From: Strigamia acuminata
Lineage: Eukaryota; Arthropoda; Chilopoda; Geophilomorpha; Linotaeniidae
Direction: 5' to 3'
DNA: 60,000 nucleotides
Assembly (NCBI GenBank): GCA_949358305.1
Contig: CASHSZ010000136.1
Location: 64,001 to 124,000, forward strand
Shown here: one piece after another, positions 43,267 through 54,322 of the stretch
Layout: each line of letters opens with the position of its first letter
Position numbering within the stretch: position 1 is the first letter of the stretch
Notes under the pieces: generated by a model
The model's database searches: none
What the model was told of the DNA's origin: nothing
Seen by the model: only the letters and a program-made list of their open reading frames with translations
Program-made: the position numbers and the translations under genes

Positions 43267-43544
43267 AGTTTTATCAACATAAATGAGGACAAATTCCAAT
43301 CTTTTTTTTTGTTTTAGGATAGATGTAGGGTTTTTTGCATGCTTTTATTCCTTAAAATCCCTCCTCATATTTCTCTTGTAATCTGCCTCCTTGATGTTGC
43401 TATGCAGATAGGGGGTAATTGGACTACGTGGGCAATTAATCAAATGACTGACTATGACGCAGTGTTAAAATATTTAATTATAAACCTTTATTCACCTAAA
43501 TATAAAGCGAAAAGTTAAACTGGAAACAAAATACTTGGATAAAT

Positions 43545-43664
43545 CAAATGCGTACATTAGGCGTACATCAAATGCGTACATTAGGCGTACATCAAATGCG
43601 TACATTAGGCGTACATCAAATGCGTACATTAGGCATACATCAAATGCGTACATTAGGCGTACAT
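43545..43664. repeat. 24-bp minisatellite, five units
   Basis: Five tandem copies of caaatgcgtacattaggcgt plus acat, one with a G to A change. Each unit contains gcgtacat twice separated by tag. A 60-codon frame with SNAYIRRT repeats is a by-product of the 24-bp (8-codon) period. Confidence 0.95.
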
Positions 43665-43796
43665 TAATACCATTCTACAGTATCACTAATTTACATATGC
43701 GGCTCAAAAGAATTTAAACGGGATAATGAGGATGTTTAAGATAGGTTAGGAGACAAAACTTTTTCCAAAATTTCAAAAGAAAAAAAATATTACAAT

Positions 43797-44981
43797 TCAT
43801 ATCTCTGCAAATGGCTCAAGGCGGCCATGGTGGATTTCGTAGAACACGCGGGCCCGTAGCTCCGCGCCTTCGGCCAGCTTCATCATATTGCGGTCCACGA
43901 CATATCTGCGCGCGAAGTGCAAAATCATTGGGCCGCACGAATCACCGTTCAGTTGCAGTTGCAAAGCTTGAGGCGGGACCCACTTCTCGTATTTGGGGAG
44001 AATAACACCAGCTCCTGTCAAGTTGAGCTTAATGCAACGCCACCAATCCTTGTGGTCGTCATAAGGTTTTCGACGAGAGTCATAAAACCCGACGCACGGA
44101 AGTAATCGTGTCTTGTCGAGCACATATATAATCCAGCGCTTCCGCGCTGGGATGGGTAAAAACCAAATTTTATGCTCTTTCTTTGGCTGGTCTGGGTTAT
44201 TACGGAACCATCTCCACGTAACCGGTTGGTCCTTTTTAGACATCAATCTGTCCACCGTAGCTGTTGGGAACGCAAAAACTTGTGGATAGTGCAGCTGAAT
44301 CATTCCCAGGTAATAATCGACAATGGAGCGGTGCACCCACTGAATCGTCTTTGGGATTATTAGTGCTCCAAGTGCAGCCATTTCACACGCTCTGACTACA
44401 ACTTCTGGTCTCGCATTGGAATGATATAAAATGTCGTCTGGGGCACGCTGAAGGAAGGTCTTCCAAAGTTGGACAGCTTCAAGTTCTTTTTCGCGCGGGA
44501 TTCGTACTTCGTAATCCATCGGTGGCGCTGGCAAGTCTATATTTGGATCGTACAAATTTGTGCGTTTGCCCAAGAGTTTAGCTCTGGCAACTCGATACTT
44601 GAGTTCTGCCTCCTCAAGGATGTATTGTTGAGACTCGATCTTAAATGTCTCAAACCCCGGCCGCCCCTCGTGTATCTTCGGCTTCAACTGCTTCAGCCCC
44701 GCTTCTACCAGCTTTTTCCACTTGGCGGTAAACTCCCGGAGACGACGGCAGTTCCGCTGAACCTCCCTTTTCGCTTCATGCCGAATAATTTTAAGGCCTT
44801 GCGGTGTAAGGTTAACCTTCTCGATTCCTTGTAATGCTCGTTTCTCTTTGCGGTGTCGTTTTCTTCGTTCCTGTCGGTTTCGCTTCTTGATGATCTTCGG
44901 ATCATCTGGATCCAGCGTCTTCGGGTGTTGTTGACGCTGTCTCTCATGGCGCTCGATGGTCAGGATCTTATCTTGCCTCAT
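43797..44981 (-). CDS. Ulp1/C48-like cysteine protease domain protein, intronless (394 aa)
   Basis: The N-terminus is strongly basic (KKRNRQERRKRHRKEKRAL), followed by a predicted helical region. The C-terminal part resembles the Ulp1/SENP (C48) fold: KIWFLPIPARKRWIIYVLD, then GFYDSRRKPYDDHKDWW, then the Q...C box LQLNGDSCGPMILHFARRYV. C48 enzymes cut SUMO-like modifiers, and related proteases occur in transposons and DNA viruses. The expected His-Trp at the strand before FYDS is Arg-Trp here, so the catalytic His may be replaced or positioned elsewhere. The first ATG on the minus strand is used. The lack of introns and low similarity to cellular SENPs suggest a mobile-element or virus-derived gene, possibly domesticated. 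It shares its strand with the three-ORF locus 1.6 kb downstream. Confidence 0.65.
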   Translation of the reverse strand: MRQDKILTIERHERQRQQHPKTLDPDDPKIIKKRNRQERRKRHRKEKRALQGIEKVNLTPQGLKIIRHEAKREVQRNCRRLREFTAKWKKLVEAGLKQLKPKIHEGRPGFETFKIESQQYILEEAELKYRVARAKLLGKRTNLYDPNIDLPAPPMDYEVRIPREKELEAVQLWKTFLQRAPDDILYHSNARPEVVVRACEMAALGALIIPKTIQWVHRSIVDYYLGMIQLHYPQVFAFPTATVDRLMSKKDQPVTWRWFRNNPDQPKKEHKIWFLPIPARKRWIIYVLDKTRLLPCVGFYDSRRKPYDDHKDWWRCIKLNLTGAGVILPKYEKWVPPQALQLQLNGDSCGPMILHFARRYVVDRNMMKLAEGAELRARVFYEIHHGRLEPFAEI

Positions 44982-45189
44982 TGGTAAAGCTGTTTTGAAA
45001 AGTGTAGATAATGCAAATGCATCATTTTAACAACAAAATTTTTGAAATTGGAAGTGGTTTTTCGTCCGCAATTGGTCAATATTTGGGGGTTTTTCGCAAA
45101 AAAATAGTGATACGGCAATAATAAGATTTTGAGAATTTGGCTCCCGGGATGAGCCAGCAATAGATACGAAATTAAAAAAATCATATAAA

Positions 45190-45370
45190 CTTCAAATTTT
45201 GTTTTAAAACTTTAAATTTTGTTTTAAAACCTCAAATTTTGTTTTGCAAGTTTATACTTCGTTTAAAAATTTCAAATTTCGTTTTAAAACCTCAAATTTT
45301 GTTTTGCAAGTTTATACTTCGTTTAAAAATTTTAAATTTCTTTTAAAAAACTTCGTATTTTGTTTAAAAT
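45190..45370. repeat. Nested tandem repeat
   Basis: The word tcaaattttgttttaaaac recurs about every 21 bp. A longer unit ending aagtttatacttcgtttaaa occurs twice, near 45247 and 45307 (period about 60 bp). Confidence 0.85.
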
Positions 45371-45537
45371 TGTCGTTTAAAACTTTGGAATTTTGGTCAA
45401 AAACTTCCCGGATGACCCCGCCAATCCGCAAAAAAAGCAGGCTTACTCATTGGTTGGCTTGGTCCTGCTGGTGCGTTCTTAAAATCAATTGTGCGATTGT
45501 ACATTGCCATGGCGTATACAGCTTTTTCTGGAAGTGA

Positions 45538-45681
45538 CACATCAGTCGAATTAAAATTTTTTTCTTAAAAGTACAAAATTTTAAAACATCAACTCATCCA
45601 AACTATTTACACATCAGTCGAATTAAAAGATTTTCCTTTAAAGTACAAAATTTTAAAACATCAACTCATCCAAACTATTTA
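45538..45681. repeat. 72-bp tandem duplication
   Basis: Two copies, each starting cacatcagtcgaattaaaa and ending ccaaactatttaca, with a handful of differences in the T/A-run between. Confidence 0.9.
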
Positions 45682-46888
45682 CAATTGCTAAAATTAATAA
45701 ACTATGAATTAGAAGTAAAATTATGAAAAGTAAATTCATTAAATTACTCAATTTAACAACCCACAACTCGAATGCACTCACTTTACTTTAAATTTCAACT
45801 CAAAATCACGTTAAAATTTTGAAAACATATTCACAAACCTTTAGAAACACAAAACGACACAAATAATAAGTAATCAACAATAAATTCCACTTAAATCCAC
45901 AAATTCTCTTTTTTTTACCCCCACTACTTTTCCAATGTCATTCAATCTTTAGTCCAGTCCAGTTGCATGTTAGGAAATGAACAAACTCCCAGATTAGCGC
46001 AACGACCATCTAAAACAAAAATGGCGGACAAGAATTTAATCTCTTAAATTACAGGGGCCTGATTAGCTCGCGTCCACTTTGGCTAAATGGTGAAAATTCA
46101 ATGGTGCTCATGCAAAACCACAAGATAGAATTATTTAATTATTCTAACAAATAAAACTAATTCTTTCCCTTCTATAAACTCGTAATTAAAAGTAATTTAC
46201 AACGTAGTATCAAAATATTTTTTATTTATTTATCATTATTAGGCCTAATATTATGCTTAATAATGCTATATAACAACTGGAATTAGAAAATCGTCTTTTC
46301 CACTTTCGGGTCACTCGATTAGCTCGAGTTCACCTTGGTGAAAATTCGATCAGTAGAACTGATGATAGGAGCTTCATGGAACGAAGAAAAGTCCAAAAAA
46401 AACTTTTTTTTTTGTTTCAAGATTTTTCTTAAAAGCGTGGGCACATGGGGAAAACACCACTGCAAAGAATCCAACAAGGCGGACATGAACGGAATGTAGG
46501 TAAACAAATTTAACAAATTAACTAACACAAAAACAACTAATTAATTCTGTTCCTTCAGAATTAACCGAACAACTATTGCTCAAAGAGTCACTTGACCCAG
46601 CTCAAAGGACTTACAAGTATTATTAGATAAGTGCTGACATTATTCATTTTCGCTTTAAGATACTCTTCTTATCATTTTCAGATAGCTAATTTTAAAGACT
46701 GATTTTTCAATTGTAGCAGAGGAGTCGAAACAAACACGAATTATCGTGTAAACGGCGAAAAACAATGGTTTTTAATCGCTAATGGCGTCGTATGAACGTT
46801 AGCGATACGAAGCAGCGTCTTCACGACGCGCGCAAACAATTCGACCGTGCTTTAGCACTTATATGCCGAGAGACAGATCCCCAGCTTA

Positions 46889-47148
46889 ATGGTCGCAACC
46901 GTGCAGATGCAAGGTGAGGTGGCTAATGTGCTTTTTAAATGGAGGATCCCAGAGTCCCAAAGCTCACCTTCTCATCATGGACGTGCTGTTGTCCATGGGG
47001 CCACCACCCTGAACCCATTCCCTTGTGTGACCAAGAGAATTTTTGACCCCACTAATGAGGACCGCGTCATTGGTTATGACAGTACACTAAGTAAGTTCCG
47101 GGTGGCTGGTTGGCTGCTGCATGTAATGTGAGATCGTGTCACACAGAA
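46889..47148 (+). other. Open stretch of unknown nature before the 143-bp repeats
   Basis: An 80-codon frame (with TTLNPFPCVTKRIFDPTNED) is GC-balanced and exon-like but not recognised. It runs into the tandem repeat array and ends there. Confidence 0.3.
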
Positions 47149-47460
47149 AGGCTGGTACAGCACTGGGTGGGTGTGGTCTCGCTTCTTTGTTCTGCGAGGC
47201 GGGAAGGCAGGTTCTCAGAGCGCCAAACAGGCAGGCCAAATTTACAGACCTTGACAGTTTGTCGCTTTGAGGTGCTGCCCCTTCGCCTCATAGGCTGGTA
47301 CAGCACTGGGTGGGTGTGGTCTCGCTTCTTTATTCTGCGAGGCGGGAAGGCAGGTTCTCAGAGCGCCAAACAGGCAGGCCAAATTTACAGACCTTGACAG
47401 TTTGTTGCTTTGAGGTGCTACCTTTTCGCCTCATAGGCTGGTACACCCTGAGGGTGTGAT
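47149..47460. repeat. 143-bp tandem repeat, two full copies and a partial third
   Basis: Copies start at 47149, 47292 and 47435 with aggctggtaca. Each full copy contains ctgggtgggtgtggtctcgc and ccaaacaggcaggccaaatt. The first two differ at few positions, so amplification is recent. Confidence 0.92.
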
Positions 47461-50400
47461 CTCGCTACTAAAAATCATCTGATTATTAACTTATTATGAA
47501 ATGAGAACATGTTCAAACAACAACACAAACTTAGCAATTAGCAAGTAAAGTAATCACGTCTAGTATTAACCTGTCTTGTCATGATTAAAAAAAAAGATAA
47601 ATTAACTCAAACAAAACATAGCGCTGTTGATGTGACCGTAAATCAATCAAAGAATATTCGATCGAAAAAAACAACCCAAACCTCTAGCGTTTTAATGTGC
47701 TAGTGTTTTTGATGAAAAAAAAATAATTTACCTCAGTGTTGTAGATGTTGTGATTACAGACGACTTCTTCTGATTATACCATGAGCTCAAAACGTTGGCT
47801 GTATATATAGTTACTACTCGTCATTCATTCGTTAAGAGCAAATATAAACACAGCTAGTCATTATGTGTTTACAGGATACGGGAAGTAAAGCAATATAATG
47901 AAATTAAATGAAATGAAAAGACAAATTGAAAGTTCAACATACACACCACTTAATAATTTCAAGGAAAAAGGGTGCTGAGTCATTAACTATTTGTAATTGG
48001 TAAACGAGCCGTTACTTGTCAGTGTCATTAGCTATTTGAAATTGGTAAACATGACGTTGCTTGTCAATTGAATTGTCAATTGTCATAAGGCCCAGGACAA
48101 CAACCTATATATGATAAATGAGAAAAAAAGAAAACAAATAAATTGGTTTTATAATTATTTAAAAACATTTGTATTTGTTATGGATGATTTGAAGATGAGA
48201 TACAAAAAAATTGCTTATTTAATACAATTGAAATAAAATCTTGTTTGGATGTAATAAAATAAAAATTGAGGAATTAATTTCTCTGCTTGTGTTTGAGAAA
48301 AATAGACACTTTAATGAATATTTAAGTTAGCAATTGAATCCAACAACTCTTCAAATACCCAACTAAACTACTCACATTTAATAAAAATGTGAATGCAAAT
48401 GAGAATAATTTTTTTGAGAATTAATTTTTTTTACAAAAAATGTAAAAAAAAATTAAAGATCAAATAGACCCACCCCCTTTATATACATCCTAGGTACCTA
48501 TAGGTACCTATAGTACCTCCTTTTAGGCCCTGTTTGGGGGGGCAAAATGCCCCCCTTAGGGTAATAAAAGGCTCCCTAAGGAAGATAAAAGGTCCCCTTA
48601 GGGTCCTATGTATAAAATAAATAAAATAAAATAAATTATAAATAAATAATAAATAAATAAAAATAAATAAATAAATAACCGAGGACATTAGAGAGTGTCT
48701 GAATAATTAAGCTATCCCAGAAATGTTAAGAAAAATATGTCGGTACTGTGCCAAGAATTCAAATGTATTTGCTTTATCAAAAGAAATGATTGTGCATCAA
48801 TGGATATCTCTTAGTTTGATTAGACTCAAAATTTTAAACACAGCTGATTTAAAATTCAATGGACATCTCTTTATTTGATAGGGCTTGCGTTTTAGTCACG
48901 TTTTATTTTAAACATTTAGTTTCTTCAAATTTCTAATGAAATATCTCTGGGTAAATTTATGTATGCTGTAGTTAATTCTTGCAATTAGATTTTCCTTTCT
49001 AAAAATTCAGTTGCCTTTATTATTATTTAAACATTAAATAAAATGTACTTTTTAAATTAGCGTTTAAATTAAATGACAGTTCGTTATAATAAGGCTTGAG
49101 CACCGCACTGGGAGCTATGCAGCAAAACTATAGTGGCAGAGGAGCAGGAGGAATCACTGACGCGTCAAAAGCATCTAGAATGTGGCTCCCAAACCGAGTG
49201 AATTTAGAACTAAACAAGAAAAACAAAAAAATTACGTTTTTAAAAAACACTTTTATGCTGTATCCCTGCGAAAGTGTAATCCAGAATAAAAATTTGGCAA
49301 TTGACAGATTGTTTTTAGCAAATAAAAAACTAAAGTTCAGAACAAAAAATTATTGGCACCCTGAAAGAGCGGCAAATTCTGCCCAGGAAACATATTTTTA
49401 ATATTCTAATCGGTTCATATTTAATATTTTTGATTTTTTTATGGTCGAATTCAATTTTCCCTGTAAATTTACCATAAATCAGAATTTTAATTCGTATTTC
49501 CAGGTCACAGCACTGATGAAACAAAAATTTTTTTTTATTTAAATGAGGAAATTCTCGAAAGTTGGGAAATACTGCTAGATTTTTTTTAAAGCTTGATTAA
49601 TTGTCTTTGTGTATAATATTTTTTTTATAATTTTTTTCCTGTAGATTTCTTAATTGTACCCCCTGGATGAATTAACTTGTTTATTCAGCTGTAAACGCTT
49701 GTATATATTGGCAAATGACTACGACGAGTGCGCAAACGCCCGGTCTTCTACCAACCGACAGACCTTCAGCCAACCGCCAACCGTGTCCTGAGCACAAAAC
49801 TTCTCACAATTGTAAGTAAACGAAAAACACTGGGGGAAAAATATGGCTTTACAAATTGTAAATGTTCCAAACGTTAATGTGAAAATGTGAGCTTTTAAAT
49901 CAAATCAAATAAATCAAATCAAACAAATCAAATCAAATAACATTTTTTTCAAAGTCATGTAATTAATTAAATATTTACAAAAATTCTTTCTACTGGGTGG
50001 CCCAACAATTCGAGGAGGTTTCCCAGGGTGTCTCCAAAAAATGTGTGTTAGTTCAATTAAACATTTATTGATCATTAGTTGTGTTTAGTTTCGTTTAATT
50101 AACGTTTCTAGTGAAGTTTTTAACAGTGTGTCATCACCAATTATCCTTATCTTTCAACAATAAGAGATTCATATTCTAATTAGTTTACAGTTTCCAAAGA
50201 TATTATAAGCTTTTTATGGCCAATTTAAAGAAAATTTTTTCATTTGTTCAATTTCAACCTACGGTATATTTCTCCAAAATTCTACTTTCTAGTTTTAAAT
50301 TTTAATATCAAATCTATCAAATTTTTTACTTTAAATTCAATTTTTTTTTTCCAATTTTAATCCAAATTTTTTCAATTTTTCTATTTTAGTTTAGACTTTC

Positions 50401-51120
50401 AACTTTTAAGCCTAATTCTTACAATATTGGGATTTTAACTCAAATTTTAAAGCTAATATCGGGAAAAGCCGCATCTCCACCACTTTGTTAACGTGATTTG
50501 ATTGTCTTAAGTATTAAAACAACGTAAGATTTGTGTTTGTTAGGATTTTAGGAATGGCTCTTTAGTTTGTTAAATTCCTATTATCTTTATTAAACGAGAC
50601 CGGATATTTCTATCCAGAATTGTCTGAAATAATTCAATTACAAAGTTTTAACAAATTCAAAGTCAGACTGTTATCACAGTCTGCAATTATTAAATTCAAG
50701 CTTAATTCAGTTGTAATTACATGTGTTTGATTTATCAAATGAATTTACACTTACACAATAAATTTAACAATCAATTAATCTTATATTACCATAGTAAAAT
50801 TCAATGTTAGTTAAGAGAGCAAGGGCCATGCCTGAAATAGGCCGACTCCAAGCTCTCTTAGTACTCGTAAGGTTTCAAGTTGATCCTTTAAGTTTGAGAT
50901 CTCAGAGAGAACTGATTTGAGTTTGGTGCTTTCACCTTCTGTTCCCCTATTTGGTGAGTTAACTGATCTGATGACATCATCAGATAGCAAACTGCAAAGT
51001 TATTGTTAAAACTTACACATTTGAAATTTACAAACTGTAAAATTGTTTGTGTTTATTGTAAATTATCTTTTTAATTTTGTAAAGTAATTGATTGAAAAGC
51101 CAAAAACCAAAAATTAAAAT
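47461..51120. other. Repeat-rich AT-rich stretch, no recognised gene
   Basis: It holds an AAAT-rich low-complexity run (48605-48680), palindromic taggtacctataggtaccta (48492-48511), an AAATC microsatellite (49894-49942), and a 9-bp-arm inverted repeat (50812-50820 and 50852-50860). A 101-codon frame at 49096-49401 (TALGAMQQNYSGRGAGGITD) is not recognised. No TSD can be tested for the gypsy element because its right flank lies outside the window. Confidence 0.5.
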
Positions 51121-52120
51121 TGTCACGGCCCGGCATTTACGCGCTTGTGATCCTCACCTAATTGTTGTGTTGTGCGCGTTATTCCGTGTGTTTTCCACCA
51201 TTGTTAAAACTCCCAATAAATCCTTAAACCTATTTGTGTTTGAATTTGAGTTTTGATTTGTCCTTATTTCTTATTCATGTTTATCCCTTGATGTGGTCTG
51301 GTGTGGCTCAATTTGGCCACATCAGACTAGTCTAAGTCAGGTATTTCCCACTGTTACCCCTCCTGATTTCGTTTAGTTTATCCTACCTAATTTAAATGTT
51401 TAGTCACTCGCGACTGACTCATCGCGATGATTATTCACGAGCGCGCCTGATTGGCTTACGCGTGCTTGACTCATGGTTCTCCCCTCGTTTTCTGTGATAG
51501 ACTTGGCCCAAGTTCACTTCTGAGCTGTTTCAGCCAAGTCTGATCAGAAGGCGTAAGACCATGAGCTATCGTAAGTGCCTTAACTGGCCGTTGTGCATTT
51601 GGCGACTTTTCCTGTGTTAATTCGCAGTAACTCCATGCCACGTAATTGTGCATGTTTGAGTATATTCATGGTCATATCGCGTGTCTAAATTCCGCGTGTC
51701 ATCTTTGTTTCCTTTCCTTTCGATGTTCTTTTGTGTTTACACGACGTTTTATGCCACTGACGTGCCTCTGGACTAGAGATTAGATTCAAGTAGCTAATGA
51801 GTTGTTTATTTCGTCTTTTGCGCGCGATTAGTGCGCGCTTGCTCGGTCTGGCCGCTCCGCCATTAGGGGTCCCTGCCAGATTAGCCTAAGCCACGTTTGC
51901 GTTGTTAATTCCGCACGTGAGCATTACTTCTTCCATTTTTAAGGCTCCAACAAACCCGGTAAAATTCGTGAAATGATCGAATAGGGGAATAAGCTTGCCG
52001 CCACCCTCCAGGCTGCTTATTGTTGCCCGGGCCCTTATTCGGGACCAGGCTCTCCCAGTATCGTAACTGGCGCGCCTTTCAAACGCGGTTTCCAATACCA
52101 GAAACAACCGGTTCATGACA
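51121..52120 (+). repeat. 5' LTR of the gypsy element
   Basis: Begins TGTCACGGCC and ends GTTCATGACA, with terminal inverted TGTCA/TGACA. AATAAA at about 51220, roughly 100 bp into the LTR, is a plausible polyadenylation signal and is repeated in the 3' LTR at about 59940. Confidence 0.93.
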
Positions 52121-52122
52121 CG

Positions 52123-52140
52123 TGGTGCCGAAACCCGGGA
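52123..52140 (+). promoter_or_regulatory. Primer-binding site complementary to tRNA-Phe
   Basis: TGGTGCCGAAACCCGGGA is the complement of a tRNA ending TCCCGGGTTTCGGCACCA, which fits animal tRNA-Phe(GAA) (acceptor stem GCCGAAA). It starts 2 nt after the LTR. Confidence 0.75.
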
Positions 52141-52333
52141 CCTTGTTGGAGTTTATTCAGTCTAGCGCATATAAACTAGTTGCTATTTAACAAGCATTAG
52201 TGGCGTTTTTTAGAGACTATTTTGCCGAAAGGAAGGTTTCAGAGTAACTAACTTTTCATAGTACTCGCGTATCGTTTAATTACGGTGCGCATCATTTGCA
52301 GTGAGCTGCTATTACCCTTATTGTCTCACTAAT

Positions 52334-54322
52334 ATGGCGAATAAGGAAGAAACTCCCGAGAAAAAGAGAGGGATGTTTGCTGACCTCATAGATCGTTGGG
52401 ATCCTGTGCGTTTACGCGAGGAGAGACAGCGACGCGAGGAAGCAGAGCGAATGCGCGGTCTGAGACCGGGCGCTCTTCGTGGGATGCTGGAGGAAATACC
52501 AACAGATTCCACTGACCAGCCTAGCTCTATGGAAAGAGATATAAACCCCACTTTGGAGGGGCCGATAAGCGTGCATACAGTAACCCCGGCCAGCGTTATA
52601 GCTGGTTTGGAAGAAGAAGCGCGTTTGCAAAACATTGCTTCGGCTCCAGCCAGAAATGAATCGGAAGCACCACCAGAGGTGCCTGGTTTGGGGGCTTATC
52701 TCCATGATATGGAGGTGGCAATTTCCGCGAGACTGGACCGGGCCATAAATGCACAATTGCATGGTTGGGCCGAGGATACGGTCGAGCGTGTAAGGAAAGT
52801 GGTGGAGGATTGTGCTGCTCAACGACCGCCATTGGTGGGTGGAATTCCATTAATTCCGCCGCCACAGGAACCTCATATCCTCCTGGGCGTGTCGGGACGG
52901 ACGGTTCCCCAAATTATACCTCGCTCCACTGGAGACGCGTCTATAATCCTAACGCCAAGTGAGATAATTTTGGGTGGGGCCCGTGCAGCACCCAGTGTGC
53001 AGGGGAGAATCCATGTGCAGTCTCGTGAAGTGGATCCAGCCGTTATCCAAATTAACAGCGAAATAATGCGATCAATAATTCGCAGTAAGGCATCGGTAGT
53101 GGGTGCACCGCCATCCATACCGTTGAGCCAGCTGGAAAGAGAGAGAAATTCTCAAAGTGGGCAGCGGCCAATGCCTAATGTTCCGCTTCAAACTGGTGCT
53201 GTTCCACAAATTCCTGTATTTCAACAGACAGGACAATTACCGCAACAGCAATGGCGGCAGCAATCACAACAGTTTGCTCGAACTTCCGGTATGAGAATGG
53301 GAAAGTTACCGGAGTTCGATGTGAGCAAGGGCGCCTATAACGCAGTGGATTTGTTTCTCACTCAACTGCGAGCCCATTTCTTTACTTCGGGAATGGCGGA
53401 GTCGGTGTATCTGGAGTATTATGTGCCTCAAGCTTTAAAAGGCGAGGCGCTGGACTGGTACATTGATTTGCTTCCGAAGCCTGAGTTTTGGGATGAGTTC
53501 GCGCATTTGTTTAAAGACGCGTTCTCTCTCACCGTGGCTGAAGCTACTGTCAATTTGGCGGAAAAGCGACAGGCCATGGGGGAGCCAACTGCAAAATTTT
53601 TGCGCGAGACTAACCGATTCCTACAGAAAACAGGGATAGTTGGGGACAGTCAAAAATGGGATATAGCCCAACGACGACTGCAACCTGACGTTGCGGAAGT
53701 CATGCGTCAAATGGGCGTATTAACCTTGTCGCAAGCCATTGTTAGGGGACAGCAAGCAGATAGCGAGCTGCAACTACGATCTCTCCATAAAAAAGATTTC
53801 GACCTGCACGGGGTTAAGCGAGGCCAAATGCCGGTTCCCCAGCATGCAGCTCAGACTAAGCAAGAAGCCGCCGTGAAGAAACCGGTTGAGGCGATTAAGA
53901 ACTCGACTCGACATTTTTTCACGCGCAATAAGGTTGCGGCCGTGATGGAAGTCTTGGGTGAATTAGAGGAAGGTGGCATGTTTGATGACGACAATCAAAG
54001 CGTAATGGCACAGACAGTCCGTAGTATTATGGCTGCCAAAACTGTGCCTCTTGTTGGAACAGAGCCACCGGTAGAGACTGGAGAACCTCATGTCTGCAGT
54101 CAAAACAACTCCTTTGCTCAGGGCTCCGGCCCACCTAAGGACATTAAGTTGCCGCCCGGAGCGGAGTGGGCCAAAAACAGGCGCGATCGGTGGTATATGC
54201 GTGACATTAAATTGAATGCGCCGCTATGCCCGCACTGTTATAAACCCTGGGTCGTTCCGGGAAACGAGAGAGGGCCCCCACTGAAGTCCGACGCCAAAGT
54301 GGTGGACCCAAAGAAGAAGTAG
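52334..54322 (+). CDS. Gypsy Gag protein (about 662 aa)
   Basis: Structural particle protein of the element. The first ATG in the open frame is at 52334 (MANKEETPEKKRGMFADLID). Residues 1-330 are acidic and glutamine/proline-rich with a charged early helix (REERQRREEAERM). A retrotransposon Gag core follows, with QLRAHFFTSGMAESVYLEYY and LKGEALDWYIDLLP. The C-terminus has CPHC but no standard CCHC zinc knuckle, which is unusual for gypsy Gags. It ends KKK-TAG at 54320-54322. The frame of pol is already open from 54244, so the two overlap by 79 nt in a -1 relationship. Expression of pol would then need a -1 shift or separate initiation. I did not find a textbook slippery heptamer. Confidence 0.88.
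   Translation: MANKEETPEKKRGMFADLIDRWDPVRLREERQRREEAERMRGLRPGALRGMLEEIPTDSTDQPSSMERDINPTLEGPISVHTVTPASVIAGLEEEARLQNIASAPARNESEAPPEVPGLGAYLHDMEVAISARLDRAINAQLHGWAEDTVERVRKVVEDCAAQRPPLVGGIPLIPPPQEPHILLGVSGRTVPQIIPRSTGDASIILTPSEIILGGARAAPSVQGRIHVQSREVDPAVIQINSEIMRSIIRSKASVVGAPPSIPLSQLERERNSQSGQRPMPNVPLQTGAVPQIPVFQQTGQLPQQQWRQQSQQFARTSGMRMGKLPEFDVSKGAYNAVDLFLTQLRAHFFTSGMAESVYLEYYVPQALKGEALDWYIDLLPKPEFWDEFAHLFKDAFSLTVAEATVNLAEKRQAMGEPTAKFLRETNRFLQKTGIVGDSQKWDIAQRRLQPDVAEVMRQMGVLTLSQAIVRGQQADSELQLRSLHKKDFDLHGVKRGQMPVPQHAAQTKQEAAVKKPVEAIKNSTRHFFTRNKVAAVMEVLGELEEGGMFDDDNQSVMAQTVRSIMAAKTVPLVGTEPPVETGEPHVCSQNNSFAQGSGPPKDIKLPPGAEWAKNRRDRWYMRDIKLNAPLCPHCYKPWVVPGNERGPPLKSDAKVVDPKKK

Larger units (their letters stand above)
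42172..43544. other. Intergenic stretch with inverted repeats
   Basis: No gene recognised. 42430-42620 is T-rich with recurrent ttttaattc. Two long inverted repeats are listed separately. A short direct repeat (gtttttattgacaaacacctc type) occurs at 42899-42950. Confidence 0.5.
44982..46888. other. AT-rich stretch with local tandem repeats
   Basis: No gene recognised. 45190-45370 is a nested repeat of caaattttgttttaaaac-type words with a roughly 60-bp higher period. 45538-45681 is a separate 72-bp duplication. 46780-46890 is GC-richer and not assigned. Confidence 0.5.

Noticed and set aside
43545-43664. Possible CRISPR-like array
   Set aside because: The 24-bp repeats are directly tandem without unique spacers, and the genome is eukaryotic.
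50812-50860. Inverted repeat near the gypsy 5' LTR as a possible terminator or element end
   Set aside because: Only 9-bp arms with a 31-bp loop, and no link to the LTR boundary 260 bp away.
52301-52333. Earlier GTG start for Gag
   Set aside because: Eukaryotic translation would use the ATG at 52334; the upstream codons are not supported.
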